In this document: positions 16,191 to 25,482 of the stretch, piece after piece
Layout of the letters: each line of letters starts with the position of its first letter
Numbering within the stretch: the stretch's first letter is position 1
Source: Blastococcus haudaquaticus
Lineage (GTDB): Bacteria; Actinomycetota; Actinomycetes; Mycobacteriales; Geodermatophilaceae
Length of the DNA stretch: 64,000 nucleotides
Assembly (NCBI RefSeq): GCF_900230285.1
Contig: NZ_OCNK01000002.1
Location: forward strand, 919,272-983,271
Reading direction: 5' to 3'
Translations under genes and position numbers: made by a program
The notes under the pieces: model-generated
Told to the model about the DNA's origin: nothing
The model's database searches: none
Seen by the model: only the letters and a program-made list of their open reading frames with translations

Positions 16191-16957
16191 GCCAGGTGCT
16201 CCCGCAGAAAGCCCACCGTCCGCTTCCACGTCAGGTCCGCCGCCTCGGCGTGGTGGTTGGGGTGGGTGTCGTCGTGGTACGCGTGCCCCGCCCCCTCGTA
16301 GCGGAACAGTTCCGCAGGAGTGGCGCTCGACGGCAGCGCCGCCTCCAGCGCGTCGATCTGGTCGGCCGGGATGGCCTCATCGGCTCCGCCGAAGTGGAAC
16401 TGGACGGGCGCCCGCAGCTGCGCGAGGAGGGGCAGCCGCGAACGCTCGCTGCCGGTGGGCGAGTACTCCGGGGGCAGGACGGGGATCCCGTACAGCGACA
16501 CCACGGCCGCCAGGTCGTCCGTCTGCGCGGCCCAGGCGAGGACGCTGCCGCCGCCGAGGCAGAAGCCCAGGGCCCCGACGCGCGCACCGTCCACCTCGGG
16601 CAACTCGGCGGCGAACTCCAGCCCTGCCTGCAGGTCGGGGACCACCACCTCGTCACGTGCCGCGAGGAACGCCTTGCTGCGTCGGTCGTCGGCATCGACG
16701 AAGTTCTGCGGCGGCATCCCGCCCACCCGGCTGAACATGTCGACGGTGAGGCTCGCGAAGCCCTCCGCGGCCAGCCGCCGGGTGACCTCCTGGCGATGCA
16801 CGGTGACACCCAGGTTCTCGTGGGCGGTGATCACGAGCGGCAGGTCACCGGCCTGCGCCGGCAACGCGAGGTAGCCCCGGACGAGGTCCTCCCCGCTGGG
16901 GAAGTGCACCCACCCGGCGCGGACACCGGAGTCGTGCGGAACGAGCTGAACGGGCAT
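16187..16957 (-). CDS. Dienelactone hydrolase family protein
   Basis: A 256-aa cytosolic hydrolase. The nucleophile is Cys in GFCLGGGS, with Asp in GGADEAIP and His in GAGHAYHDD, the Cys-Asp-His triad of dienelactone hydrolases; AHENLGV carries the conserved Glu that interacts with the Cys. ATG 16957 follows GGAGG. In modified ortho pathways such enzymes open lactones; here, inside a meta-cleavage cluster, the substrate may be a lactone side product or an ester. It lies 17 bases after the IclR stop. Confidence 0.88.
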   Translation of the reverse strand: MPVQLVPHDSGVRAGWVHFPSGEDLVRGYLALPAQAGDLPLVITAHENLGVTVHRQEVTRRLAAEGFASLTVDMFSRVGGMPPQNFVDADDRRSKAFLAARDEVVVPDLQAGLEFAAELPEVDGARVGALGFCLGGGSVLAWAAQTDDLAAVVSLYGIPVLPPEYSPTGSERSRLPLLAQLRAPVQFHFGGADEAIPADQIDALEAALPSSATPAELFRYEGAGHAYHDDTHPNHHAEAADLTWKRTVGFLREHLA

Positions 16958-16974
16958 GGCTGTCCTCCGTCGGG

Positions 16975-17787
16975 TCAGGAGCGGTCGGCCGCGTAGGCGC
17001 GGTTCGTGTCGTCGAGCGTTCGTCGGATCAACCTGCCGAGTCGCTCCAGCTGGGCGCGGGGGGCCCGGGTGGCCGGGGCGACGATCGCCAGGGCTCCGAG
17101 CGGCCGGCCGCCGGCCCCGACCGCCACCGCGGCGCCGGCGACACCGTCGGTGAACTCGTGCGTGTCGGTCGCGAACCCGCGCCGCGCCACGGACGCGACC
17201 TCCCGCCGGAACTCGTCGTGGTCGACGATGCTGCGCGCGGCGCGGGGCACCAGCTTCAGCTGCGGCACGATCTGGTCGGCTTCCGAAGGTTCGAGTGCAC
17301 CGAGGACGGCCTTGCCGATGCACCCGTTGCCGATGTGCGTCCGCTTCCCGACCGGCGACGTGACCGCGAGCGGGTGGGTGGCGGGCCGCTTGCGAATCAC
17401 CAGCAGGGTGCGGTCCACCCAGTCCACCTCGGCCACGAGGATCGTCTCCTCGGTGAGCTCGGCCAGGGCGGCGACCGCATCGCGCGTGAGCTGCGAGAGC
17501 GCCGAACTGGTCGACACCAGGCCGCCGAGCTCCAGCAGCCGGCCCCCCAGCGAGTACGCCCCGTCGCTCTCCTGACGGAGGAATCCGCGCTCGACGAGGG
17601 ACACCGCGATCCGGTGCGTGCTCGGCTTGGGCAGGCCGACGATGTCGGCCAGTTCGCGCAGCTGCAGGCGCGGGTGCCGGGCGCTGAAGGCGGTCAGGAT
17701 GTCCAGGGCCCTGGTGACGGACCGGACGCCCCGCCGGTCGGCGACGTCGGACTCCTCCCTCGGGTCCGCGGCGTCCACGATGCTCAT
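16975..17787 (-). CDS. IclR-family transcriptional regulator
   Basis: A 270-aa regulator. The N-terminal winged helix (SVTRALDILTAFSARHPRLQ, then LRELADIVGLPKPSTHRI) is followed by the GAF-like effector domain, including NGCIGKAVLGAL and the signature GVAGAAVAVGAGGRPLGALA. ATG 17787 is chosen because homology begins shortly after; no strong ribosome site is visible. It heads the transcription unit with the hydrolases and aldolase. A palindrome found 140 bases upstream recurs in front of the other three units of the locus, so it probably controls all of them and itself. Confidence 0.9.
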   Translation of the reverse strand: MSIVDAADPREESDVADRRGVRSVTRALDILTAFSARHPRLQLRELADIVGLPKPSTHRIAVSLVERGFLRQESDGAYSLGGRLLELGGLVSTSSALSQLTRDAVAALAELTEETILVAEVDWVDRTLLVIRKRPATHPLAVTSPVGKRTHIGNGCIGKAVLGALEPSEADQIVPQLKLVPRAARSIVDHDEFRREVASVARRGFATDTHEFTDGVAGAAVAVGAGGRPLGALAIVAPATRAPRAQLERLGRLIRRTLDDTNRAYAADRS

Positions 17788-17927
17788 CGGGCGACCGCGC
17801 ACGCCGACGGGGCGGCAGTGGTGCACTCCACGAGAAGCTCCCTTGTTCCTCCGGCGCGGACCGGACGGCCGTCCAGGTCCGCTGTGTCCGGCAGCACACT
17901 CGCACGCGCGACCGTGATCAACGCTCA

Positions 17928-17946
17928 TTCCGCCACCCGGAACGCG
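17928..17946. promoter_or_regulatory. Putative IclR operator upstream of the IclR gene
   Basis: TTCCGCCACCCGGAACGCG, palindrome TTCCG-N5-CGGAA, lies between the LigA-like stop at 17952 and the IclR start at 17787. It matches the site at 13711 at 16 of 19 positions. Probable autoregulation. Confidence 0.68.
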
Positions 17947-17951
17947 CTCCG

Positions 17952-18206
17952 TCACGCGGACCGGTGATCGCCGCGGTACAGGTCCGCGTGCGGGATGCCG
18001 AGCAGCACCAAGAGGTTCCGGAGCGCGACCGGGTTGAGGCCGCCCGCCAGCAGGGCGTGGGCATCCCGGTCGAGGACCGCCTGCCGTGCGGCGTCGTCGA
18101 GGCGGTAGCCGGCCAGTACCGGGCCGGCGTCTGCGCGGTACCGGTCGAGGAGGCCCGGCTCGTGCTCGAGGTCCCAGGCCAGTTTCGTGAGTGCGAGCAG
18201 GTTCAC
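17952..18206 (-). CDS. LigA-like small subunit of extradiol dioxygenase
   Basis: An 84-aa helical protein of the LigA (alpha subunit) family. It starts LLALTKLAWDLEHEPGLLDR and has the typical LAGGLNPVALRNLLVLLG, which corresponds to the NPxxLxxLxxL helix of LigA/CarBa-type subunits that cover the active site of the catalytic LigB chain. GTG 18206 overlaps the LigB stop (GTGA), so the two chains are made together. It is short compared with LigA of protocatechuate 4,5-dioxygenase (about 140 aa), closer to stand-alone CarBa-like subunits. Confidence 0.82.
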   Translation of the reverse strand: MNLLALTKLAWDLEHEPGLLDRYRADAGPVLAGYRLDDAARQAVLDRDAHALLAGGLNPVALRNLLVLLGIPHADLYRGDHRSA

Positions 18207-19018
18207 GGCGTCGCCATGCTCATGATCCCGATCCCGATCGCCCACTCCGGCATCGGGGCGTAGCCCAGCAGCCGGCCTCCGGCCGCCCCGGCCGCTCCCT
18301 GGGCGACGAGCCAGGTGCGGATCTCCAGCGCGCCGTTGCCTGCGTCAGCCAGGATTTCGTCGTCGCTCCAACCGAGCACCTCCTCCACCCGCCCGGTCGC
18401 CATCAGGTCGAGGAAGTGGCCGTCCCACTCCTCGTTGACCTCCCCGAACCGGGGCAGCCCCACCCAGTGCGACACCCCGCCGGTCCCGAGTACCCCCAGG
18501 CGCGGACCTCCCGGCAGCGCGGCGGCCGCCCGGCCGAGCGCGGTCCCGAGCGCGACGCAGCGCGCGAGGGACGGCAACGGCGGGGTGTTGCAGTTGACGA
18601 AGAGCGGGACGATCGGCAGATCGCCCAGGCCCAGCCGCAGCAGCGGGACCATGAAGCTGTGGTCCAGCGGCATCTCGTGGCTACGGGAGACGTCGAACCC
18701 TCCCGAGACCAGGCCGTCCAGGAGCCCGGCCGAGATCGCCGGGCTGCCGCTCACCACGCCGGCGGGATTGCCGAACTCCCCCCAGCCCTCGTACTCGTCC
18801 GCGACACCGACGCAGAACGTCGGGTAGTGCTCCAGCCGGAAGGTCTCGTAGTGGTCGGTCGCCACCACGACGAGCGCGTCGAGACGTGCGGCGCGGATCT
18901 CGGCAGCCATCGCGTCCCACCCGGCGTTGAGCCCGTCGGACCGTTCCGGCGCCGCGTGCGGGTTGCGCAGGATCGCCCCGACGTGCGACGTCGCACCGGC
19001 CCAGGCCACGCCGCTCAT
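18203..19018 (-). CDS. LigB-family extradiol ring-cleavage dioxygenase, catalytic subunit
   Basis: A 271-aa type II extradiol dioxygenase that would open a catechol with O2. The Fe(II) ligands expected for LigB are present: His12 (GATSHVG), His56 (ATDHYETF) and Glu232 (NGALEIRTW). The catalytic base is His184 (GTGGVSHW), and a second His120 lies in PLDHSF. ATG 19018 overlaps the HyuB stop, and its own stop overlaps the LigA-like gene. The partner subunit, the decarboxylase-like gene and the hydrolases point to cleavage of a carboxylated catechol, but no ring hydroxylase is encoded nearby. Confidence 0.9.
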   Translation of the reverse strand: MSGVAWAGATSHVGAILRNPHAAPERSDGLNAGWDAMAAEIRAARLDALVVVATDHYETFRLEHYPTFCVGVADEYEGWGEFGNPAGVVSGSPAISAGLLDGLVSGGFDVSRSHEMPLDHSFMVPLLRLGLGDLPIVPLFVNCNTPPLPSLARCVALGTALGRAAAALPGGPRLGVLGTGGVSHWVGLPRFGEVNEEWDGHFLDLMATGRVEEVLGWSDDEILADAGNGALEIRTWLVAQGAAGAAGGRLLGYAPMPEWAIGIGIMSMATP

Positions 19019-21255
19019 GCGAGCACCTTCTCGGGAGCTAGACGGACGTCGTCGCGCACGGGGCTGCCCGTACGGGCGACATCGGTGGACAGCAGGACAC
19101 CGCACCCCGGGCAGGCGTATCGGCGCAGCTCGAGCTCTGGCGTCAACCGCTCCCCCTTGCTGATGTCGTGCACGTCGCGGCCCACGTGCAGGCCGGCGTG
19201 CGTGCGCCAGGCGTCCTCGGCCCGGGCCAGCCCCAGCCCGCAGCGGCAGCGCACGAACCGCTCGCCCGACGGCGCCTCGACGAGATCCAGGGCGTCGCCG
19301 AGCGGGCCGACCCGGATGGCGTCCGCCGGCACGTCGACCGGCGGCGACTGCACCGGCCATGCCTTCCGCTCCTCCAGGAGTTCGGCCCGCCGCGCCGCCG
19401 TGGCCGCGTCGTCCACGGTCCCGTCGGCCGCCACCACGGCGCCGTACAGCCGCGCCGCGGCGTCCGGGCTGACAGCCCCGTGCCGCAGGTCCAGCGCCAG
19501 CTCGTCGACGGGCCTCGTGAGCGGGTCGCCCCAGCCGCCACCGGACTGGTGGATCGTCTTGATGACGTCCCCCGAGGCCATGCCGAACATGCCCTGCCGG
19601 CCGCGCATCAGCGGTCGCTCACCACCGATCTCGTCGGTGTCCGCCGGGATGCGACCCTGGGCGAAGTGGTCCCAGACGTCACTGCCGGTGACCACCTCGC
19701 GGATGTTCTGGGTCCCGGGGTAGCCGCCGAAGAGGCCCGTCGAGTTGGGCACCTCCCAGCCGTGCCCGTTGCAGGTGGCGCGCAGGTCGTCCCCGCCGTG
19801 CACCAGGTACAGCGAGCCCATGCTCTGCCCGCCGCGCCTGCGGCCGGCGCCGCCGGAGTCGGGCACGAGACCGCGCCACAGGTACAGCAGGGGGGTCTCG
19901 AGCTCCATGGACTCCGCGTTGGAGATTCGCTGCCGCTCGATGTTGTGCTGCCCCTGCGTCCACAGCCCGTCACGTGCGGCGTACGCCCCTCCGCCGGTGG
20001 CGAGGCAGTCGAGGATCACGTGGGTGAAGGGGTCACCGTGTGCGTTCACCCCCGACAGCACGAACTGGTCGGGCCCGCCGGCGGGGGTCGCCTGGGCCTC
20101 CCCCATGAGGTCGTCGGAGCAGGCGATGAGCTTGGACAAGGCCTCGATGGCCGCCATCTCCACCAGCCAGCCCGCTTCCAGGGCTCCTCCGCTCACGGCG
20201 GCCGGGCGCTTGGCGTTGCAGATCAGGCCCTCGGGGCAGACGACCTCGACCGGCCGGAACAGCCCTTCGTTCCACGGGGCGTCGAAGGCCAGGGTCGGCA
20301 GGAGCGCCGCGTTGATGCCGGCCATGAGCCCGGACGACGTGCAGTTGATGTAGCCCGGGGCCTGGGGCGAGGAGCCCGAGTAGTCGAACTGCAGGGTGTC
20401 CCCGGTCTTGGTGAGGACGAGATCGACCTCGTAGAGCTTGCCCAGCCCGCCGTCGTTGTCCAGGTAGGCGGTGCTGCGCACGGTGGCGTCCGGCAGGGTG
20501 CGCAGCCGCTGCCGCAGCCGACGGTCGGAGAGGTCGATGAGCCCCGCCATGACCTCGCGGACGACGTCGGCGCCGTACCGCTCGGCCAGCTGCGTCATGG
20601 CACGGACGGCGGTGTTGTTGGCGCCCACGAGACCGCGGAGATCCAGGTCGAAGGCCGCCGGCGCCCGGGTGTGCGCCAGGATCAGGTTCCAGACGTCGCT
20701 CCGGACGGTGCCGCCGTCCACCAGCTTGGTGGGCGTGAGCTGCAGCCCCTCCTGGAAGGACTCGGTGGCATCGCTGCAGAAGCTGCCCGGCCGGGAGCCG
20801 CCCACGTCGGGCATGTGGCACATGGCGCCGGTCCAGGCGAGGAGCTCCCCCTCGAAGAAGATCGGCGCGACCACGCCGACGTCCTGCGCGTGGATAGAGC
20901 CCTTCCACGGGTTGTTCACGACGAACATGTCGCCGGCATTGATGCCGGGATCGGCCTCGCAGTCGGCGATGACGTGCCGGGTGATCAGGGCCATCGACGC
21001 CGAGTGCAGCAGGATGGTTCGCCCCATGGCCGCGACACTGCCGTCGGGCAGGTAGAGCCCCACGTTGAAGTCGTTCGCGTTCACGACGTGCGGCGAGCCT
21101 GAGATCGCGGCGAGCGTGGCCCCCTGCTCGTCGGTGATGGCCAGCAGGCGGTGTCGGATGACCTCGAAGGTGACCGGGTCCACGCCCGATCGGCCCCCGG
21201 CCGCCGAGGGGACGGGCTGGGAGGCGGCCGAGTCGGCCCGGACGTCGGTGCTCAC
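19015..21255 (-). CDS. HyuB/acetone-carboxylase-type subunit with C-terminal zinc ribbon
   Basis: A 746-aa protein. Residues about 24-560 form a HyuB (hydantoinase B, oxoprolinase, acetone carboxylase) domain: DPVTFEVIRHRLLAITDEQG, GDMFVVNNPWKGSIHAQDVG and GAGRRRGGQSMG are typical. The last 90 residues are unusual: Cys670/Cys672 and Cys715/Cys718 (CPGCG) form a zinc-ribbon layout reminiscent of the separate small subunits of acetone and acetophenone carboxylases. This hints at an ATP-dependent carboxylase over a plain hydantoinase, but is only a resemblance. GTG 21255 overlaps the HyuA stop and the gene overlaps LigB: a four-gene co-translated chain. Confidence 0.85.
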   Translation of the reverse strand: MSTDVRADSAASQPVPSAAGGRSGVDPVTFEVIRHRLLAITDEQGATLAAISGSPHVVNANDFNVGLYLPDGSVAAMGRTILLHSASMALITRHVIADCEADPGINAGDMFVVNNPWKGSIHAQDVGVVAPIFFEGELLAWTGAMCHMPDVGGSRPGSFCSDATESFQEGLQLTPTKLVDGGTVRSDVWNLILAHTRAPAAFDLDLRGLVGANNTAVRAMTQLAERYGADVVREVMAGLIDLSDRRLRQRLRTLPDATVRSTAYLDNDGGLGKLYEVDLVLTKTGDTLQFDYSGSSPQAPGYINCTSSGLMAGINAALLPTLAFDAPWNEGLFRPVEVVCPEGLICNAKRPAAVSGGALEAGWLVEMAAIEALSKLIACSDDLMGEAQATPAGGPDQFVLSGVNAHGDPFTHVILDCLATGGGAYAARDGLWTQGQHNIERQRISNAESMELETPLLYLWRGLVPDSGGAGRRRGGQSMGSLYLVHGGDDLRATCNGHGWEVPNSTGLFGGYPGTQNIREVVTGSDVWDHFAQGRIPADTDEIGGERPLMRGRQGMFGMASGDVIKTIHQSGGGWGDPLTRPVDELALDLRHGAVSPDAAARLYGAVVAADGTVDDAATAARRAELLEERKAWPVQSPPVDVPADAIRVGPLGDALDLVEAPSGERFVRCRCGLGLARAEDAWRTHAGLHVGRDVHDISKGERLTPELELRRYACPGCGVLLSTDVARTGSPVRDDVRLAPEKVLA

Positions 21256-23390
21256 GAGATCCCCTTGCAGTCGATGAGGAGGTTGCGGAACGGGTCGACC
21301 CGCAGGTGCTGGCCGGGGCCGATGACGACCGTGGTGCCGGCGAACTCGAGGACGGCGGGGCCGGTGACCTCGCTGCCGGGACCCACCAGCTCCCCGCGCA
21401 GGACGGGCGTCGGCACGGATCCGGACTCGGGGAAGTACACGTCGCGGCTACCGGTGCGGGCGGCCGACCAGTCGCCGTCGCCCTCGTCGGGCTCGGGGGC
21501 GGAGAAGCCGCGGGCGGGCACCCGCCCCTCCACCCGCAGGGTGTGCATCTCCAGCCCGGCCGCCGGCATCGCGGTGCCCGTCCCGTAGATGCGCTCGTAG
21601 GTGGTGAGGAAATCGACCACGGCGGCCCGCATCACCTCACCGGTCACCGGCCCGTCGGGCAGGACGACCGGCAGCTCGTGGGTCTGCTTGCGGAACTTCA
21701 GGTGCACCGAGCGGACGAACTGTGCGCGCGGGTCGTGGTCGAGGTCTGCGTGGCACCGGGCCACCAGCTCGTCCAGGGACCGCTCCAGGCGTTCGGTGTC
21801 GATGCCCGAGGCCGGGTCGCTGAGGCCCGGTTGCGTCCGCTGCACGTCGGTGGTCTGCACGGCACGGAACCGGTCGGAGGTCACCGCACCGAAGGCCGAG
21901 TGCACCGTCGACGTCGGCGGGACCACCAGCGTCCCGATCCCCGCAGCCGCCGTGTAGGCGCTGGCGTGGGTCGGCCCGGCACCGCCGTAGGCGAACACGA
22001 CGAAGTCGCGGGGGTCGCGGCCCTGCTCGACCGTCACCTTGCGCAGCAGGTCGGCCATCTGGTTGTCCGCGACCTGGCGGATCCCGGCGGCCGCCTCGAG
22101 CACCGTCATGCCGAGCGGGCCGGCGACGTGCTCGAGGATGGCCTTCTCCGCGAGGGCCCGGTCCAGCGGCATCCGCCCGTCGAGGAAGTACTCGGGGTCG
22201 ATGATCCCGAGGACGACGTCGGCATCGGTCACGGTGGGCTGGTTGCCCCCCCGGCCGTAGCAGGCCGGGCCGGGGAGGGAGCCCGCGCTGCGCGGGCCGA
22301 CGACGAGCGCCCCCACCTCGTCGACGGAGGCGATCGAGCCCCCGCCCGCGCCGATGGCGGTGACCTTGATGCGTGGCAGCGACAGGTGGTAGTTGCCGAG
22401 CTCGGCGGTGTGCTCGACGAGGGGTTCGCCGTCGACCACCAGGCCGACGTCGAAGCTGGTGCCGCCCATGTCGCTGGTGATGACGTTCGGGAAGCCGAGC
22501 CGGCCGGCCAGTTCCGCCGAGGCGAGCACGCCACCGGCCGGGCCCGAGGTGAGGAGCGAGGCCGAGCGGCGGGCCGCGTCGGCGGCCCGCATGACACCGC
22601 CGCCGGAGTCCATGATCGAGATGTCGCCCCGGAAGCCGCCCTCCTGCAGGCGTGATTCCAGCCGGGCGATGTAGTCGCGGATGACGGGGCCGAGGTAGGA
22701 GTTGATGACCGTGGTGGCGGTCCGCTCGTACTCGCCGATGACCGGCGCGATCTCGTGGGAGAGGGTCAGGTAGACCTCGGGCCATTCCTCCGCCACCAGG
22801 TCGGCGACCATCCGCTCGTGCTCCGGCCGGAGGAAGGACCACAGGAACGAGACGGCCAGCGCCGTCACCCCGGTGGCTTTCAGGCGGCGCAGCAGCGACC
22901 GCACCTCGGCCTCGTCCAACTGCACGACGATCCGGCCGGAGGAGTCCACCCGCTCGTCGGCGACCGCGACCAGCTCGCGGGGCACGATCGGCTCGGGGTT
23001 GCGGCGCCGGCTGTAGTGACCCGTGGCCGCGCCCATGCCGACCCACGAGGTCATGCTGCGCTGGACCAGCAGGGTGTCGGCGAACCCGGCGGTGGTGAGG
23101 AGAGCCGTGGGGGCACCCCGGCGCTCGATCAGGGCGTTGGTCGCGGCCGTCGTCCCGTGGGCGAAGTAGCCGATCTCGGCGCAGAAGTCGGGTAGGGGCA
23201 GTCCCACCGCGTCAGCGGCGAGCGCCAGCGCGTCGAGGATGCCCTCCGAGCGGTCGTGCGGCGTCGTCGGCGACTTGAACAGCCGCGGCTGCACGCCCTC
23301 CTCGAGCAGGACCAGGTCGGTGAACGTGCCACCGATGTCGGTACCGACCAGGAAGCGCCCGGTCGGTCGATCGTTTCCAGAAGGCTGCAC
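21252..23390 (-). CDS. HyuA/acetone-carboxylase-type ATP-binding subunit
   Basis: A 712-aa ASKHA-fold subunit. Phosphate-binding motifs are VGTDIGGTFTDLVLL at the N terminus and TSDMGGTSFDVGLV near the middle; HGTTAATNALIERRGA and AYGGAGPTHA are HyuA/oxoprolinase signatures. With HyuB it would couple ATP hydrolysis to ring opening of a cyclic amide or to carboxylation of a ketone. I chose GTG 23390 because GGAG sits eight bases upstream; ATG 23429 is an alternative. It heads the HyuA-HyuB-LigB-LigA unit, with an IclR-type operator about 75 bases before the start. Confidence 0.87.
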   Translation of the reverse strand: MQPSGNDRPTGRFLVGTDIGGTFTDLVLLEEGVQPRLFKSPTTPHDRSEGILDALALAADAVGLPLPDFCAEIGYFAHGTTAATNALIERRGAPTALLTTAGFADTLLVQRSMTSWVGMGAATGHYSRRRNPEPIVPRELVAVADERVDSSGRIVVQLDEAEVRSLLRRLKATGVTALAVSFLWSFLRPEHERMVADLVAEEWPEVYLTLSHEIAPVIGEYERTATTVINSYLGPVIRDYIARLESRLQEGGFRGDISIMDSGGGVMRAADAARRSASLLTSGPAGGVLASAELAGRLGFPNVITSDMGGTSFDVGLVVDGEPLVEHTAELGNYHLSLPRIKVTAIGAGGGSIASVDEVGALVVGPRSAGSLPGPACYGRGGNQPTVTDADVVLGIIDPEYFLDGRMPLDRALAEKAILEHVAGPLGMTVLEAAAGIRQVADNQMADLLRKVTVEQGRDPRDFVVFAYGGAGPTHASAYTAAAGIGTLVVPPTSTVHSAFGAVTSDRFRAVQTTDVQRTQPGLSDPASGIDTERLERSLDELVARCHADLDHDPRAQFVRSVHLKFRKQTHELPVVLPDGPVTGEVMRAAVVDFLTTYERIYGTGTAMPAAGLEMHTLRVEGRVPARGFSAPEPDEGDGDWSAARTGSRDVYFPESGSVPTPVLRGELVGPGSEVTGPAVLEFAGTTVVIGPGQHLRVDPFRNLLIDCKGIS

Positions 23391-23463
23391 AACTGCTCCA
23401 TTTCGGCTGTCTCGCCTGGTTGCGGACACTGTCTTCGGGGTGTGGCGGCGCGCACAACGAACG

Positions 23464-23482
23464 GTCCGCGATGCGGAACGCG
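23464..23482. promoter_or_regulatory. Putative IclR operator upstream of HyuA
   Basis: GTCCGCGATGCGGAACGCG with the palindrome TCCGC-GAT-GCGGA, in the 128-bp spacer between the aldolase stop and the HyuA start. It matches the site at 13711 at 17 of 19 positions. Confidence 0.72.
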
Positions 23483-23518
23483 TTTCTTTTCTCGCGGCCG
23501 CCGGAGGTCGGCGGCCGG

Positions 23519-24529
23519 TCAGCCGCGAGCGGCGACCAGGTCCAGGGCGATGTCGACGAGCAGGTCCTCCTGCCCACCGACCATGGCGCGGCGACCGGCC
23601 TCGACCAGGAGCTGCCGCGGTTCCAGGGCGTGCTCCGCGGCGATGCGCTCGGCGTGCAGCAGGAAGCTCGAGTAGACGCCGGCGTAGCCCAGGGAGAGGG
23701 TCTCGCGGTCGACGCGCACGGGTCGGGTCATCAGCGGCCGCACGACGTCGTCCGCGGCGTCCATGAGCGCGAAGAGGTCACAGCCGTGGTCCCACCCGGT
23801 GAGGTCGGCGACGGCGATGAATGCCTCGAGCGGGCAGTTGCCGGCGCCGGCGCCCAGCCCGGCCAGCGACGCGTCCACCCGGAGGACGCCCTCCTCCACG
23901 GCGGCGACGGAGTTCGCGACGCCGAGCCCGAGGTTGTGGTGGGCATGGATGCCGATGGCAGTCGAGGGATCGAGGACGTCCCGGTAGGCACGGACCCGGT
24001 CGCGGACATCCGTCATCGTCAGCCGGCCACCGGAGTCGGTGACGTAGACGCACTGCGCCCCGGCGTCCTCCATGACGGCGGCGTTCCGGGCGAGCACGTC
24101 CGGTTCGGCCATGTGGCTCATCATCAGGAAGCCCGCGACGTCGAGCCCGAGTTCGCGTGCGGTGCCGATGTGCTGCACGACGATGTCGGCCTCGGTGCAG
24201 TGCGTGGCCACGCGGACCGACGTCACCCCGAGGTCGACCGCGGCGCGCAGATCGGCGAGCGTGCCGATGCCCGGCAGCAGCAGGGTGGTGAGCTTCGCGC
24301 GGGTGACCACCTCCGCGACCGCCGCGATCCACTCCGCGTCCGTGTGCGCCCCGGGACCGTAGGTCAGGCTGCCGCCCGCCAGCCCGTCGCCGTGCGCGAC
24401 CTCGATCGCAGCCACACCGGCGGCGTCGAGGGCGGCGGCTATGGTCCGCGCCTGACCGGTGGTCAGGCCGTGGGACACCGCGTGCATCCCGTCGCGCAGC
24501 GTCACGTCCTGCACGTAGACGGCGGTCAT
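23519..24529 (-). CDS. 4-hydroxy-2-oxovalerate aldolase
   Basis: A 336-aa class II aldolase that splits 4-hydroxy-2-oxopentanoate into pyruvate and acetaldehyde. The barrel begins [15 protein letters not shown] with the metal-binding Asp; [15 protein letters not shown] supplies the metal histidines; YVTDSGGRL is the usual strand 6 motif. Such enzymes form a complex with the acylating acetaldehyde dehydrogenase and channel acetaldehyde, and here the two genes overlap by four bases (ATGA). This is the MhpE/HsaF/DmpG family. Confidence 0.94.
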   Translation of the reverse strand: MTAVYVQDVTLRDGMHAVSHGLTTGQARTIAAALDAAGVAAIEVAHGDGLAGGSLTYGPGAHTDAEWIAAVAEVVTRAKLTTLLLPGIGTLADLRAAVDLGVTSVRVATHCTEADIVVQHIGTARELGLDVAGFLMMSHMAEPDVLARNAAVMEDAGAQCVYVTDSGGRLTMTDVRDRVRAYRDVLDPSTAIGIHAHHNLGLGVANSVAAVEEGVLRVDASLAGLGAGAGNCPLEAFIAVADLTGWDHGCDLFALMDAADDVVRPLMTRPVRVDRETLSLGYAGVYSSFLLHAERIAAEHALEPRQLLVEAGRRAMVGGQEDLLVDIALDLVAARG

Positions 24530-25482
24530 CCGAGGGCCCCCGCCGCGACCGCAGGCTGCACCAGTGCCTCGCCGACCCGCAGGGCCGCCGAGGTCATGAT
24601 GTCCAGGTTGCCGGCGTACGAGGGCAGGTAGTGGGCTGCACCCTCCACCTCGAGGAAGACCGTCACGTGCACGAGGTCGCCGGTCGCGGCGTCGCCCCCC
24701 ACGAGTCGCCGACGCCTGTCCCCCGGTGGCACCGACTGGAACTGCACGTCCTGCTTGAGCCGGTAGCCCGGCACGTACTCCGCCACGTCGGCGACCATCG
24801 CCTCGATGGAGTCGGCGACGGTCCGCCGGTCGGCCGCGTCTGCCAGCAAGGCCACGGTGTCGCGCATGATCATGGGTGGCTCGGCGGGATTGAGCACGAT
24901 GATCGCCTTGCCGCGCTCGGCGCCGCCCACCTGTTCGATGGCGTGTGCGGTCGTCTCGGTGAACTCGTCGATGTTCGCGCGGGTGCCCGGACCCGCCGAG
25001 CGGGAGGCGATCGACGCGACGATCTCCGCGTAGCGGACCGCGGTCACCCGCGAGACAGCGGCGACGACCGGGATGGTGGCCTGCCCCCCGCAGGTCACCA
25101 TGTTCACGTTGCGGGCGTCGGTGAGCTCGGCGAGGTTCACCGCGGGGACGACGAACGGGCCGATGGCCGCGGGTGTCAGGTCCACGACCCGCACGCCGGT
25201 GCCGCGCAGCCGCTCGTCGGTGACGACGTGGGCGGCTGCGGACGTCGCGTCGTAGACCAGGGCGACGTCGGCGAACTCCGGCATCGCCAGCAGTCCGTCG
25301 ACGCCGTCGGACGTGGTGGCCACTCCCAACCCGCGGGCGCGGGCCAGGCCGTCGCTGTCCGGGTCGATGCCCACCATGACGGCCGGCCGCAGCACCTGCG
25401 ACAGCTGCTGGACCTTGATCAGGAGGTCGGTCCCGATGTTTCCGGAACCGATGATGGCGACGGCGGCACCCGTGCCGGTCAC
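24526..25482 (-). CDS. Acetaldehyde dehydrogenase (acylating)
   Basis: A 318-aa NAD-dependent enzyme that turns acetaldehyde plus CoA into acetyl-CoA. The Rossmann motif is [12 protein letters not shown] (10-21), the catalytic Cys is Cys131 in [11 protein letters not shown], and the dimerisation and product site [14 protein letters not shown] is present. GTG 25482 overlaps the hydratase stop (GTGA) and the gene overlaps the aldolase. Family MhpF/HsaG/DmpF. It completes the conversion of 2-hydroxypentadienoate to central metabolites. Confidence 0.94.
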   Translation of the reverse strand: MTGTGAAVAIIGSGNIGTDLLIKVQQLSQVLRPAVMVGIDPDSDGLARARGLGVATTSDGVDGLLAMPEFADVALVYDATSAAAHVVTDERLRGTGVRVVDLTPAAIGPFVVPAVNLAELTDARNVNMVTCGGQATIPVVAAVSRVTAVRYAEIVASIASRSAGPGTRANIDEFTETTAHAIEQVGGAERGKAIIVLNPAEPPMIMRDTVALLADAADRRTVADSIEAMVADVAEYVPGYRLKQDVQFQSVPPGDRRRRLVGGDAATGDLVHVTVFLEVEGAAHYLPSYAGNLDIMTSAALRVGEALVQPAVAAGALG

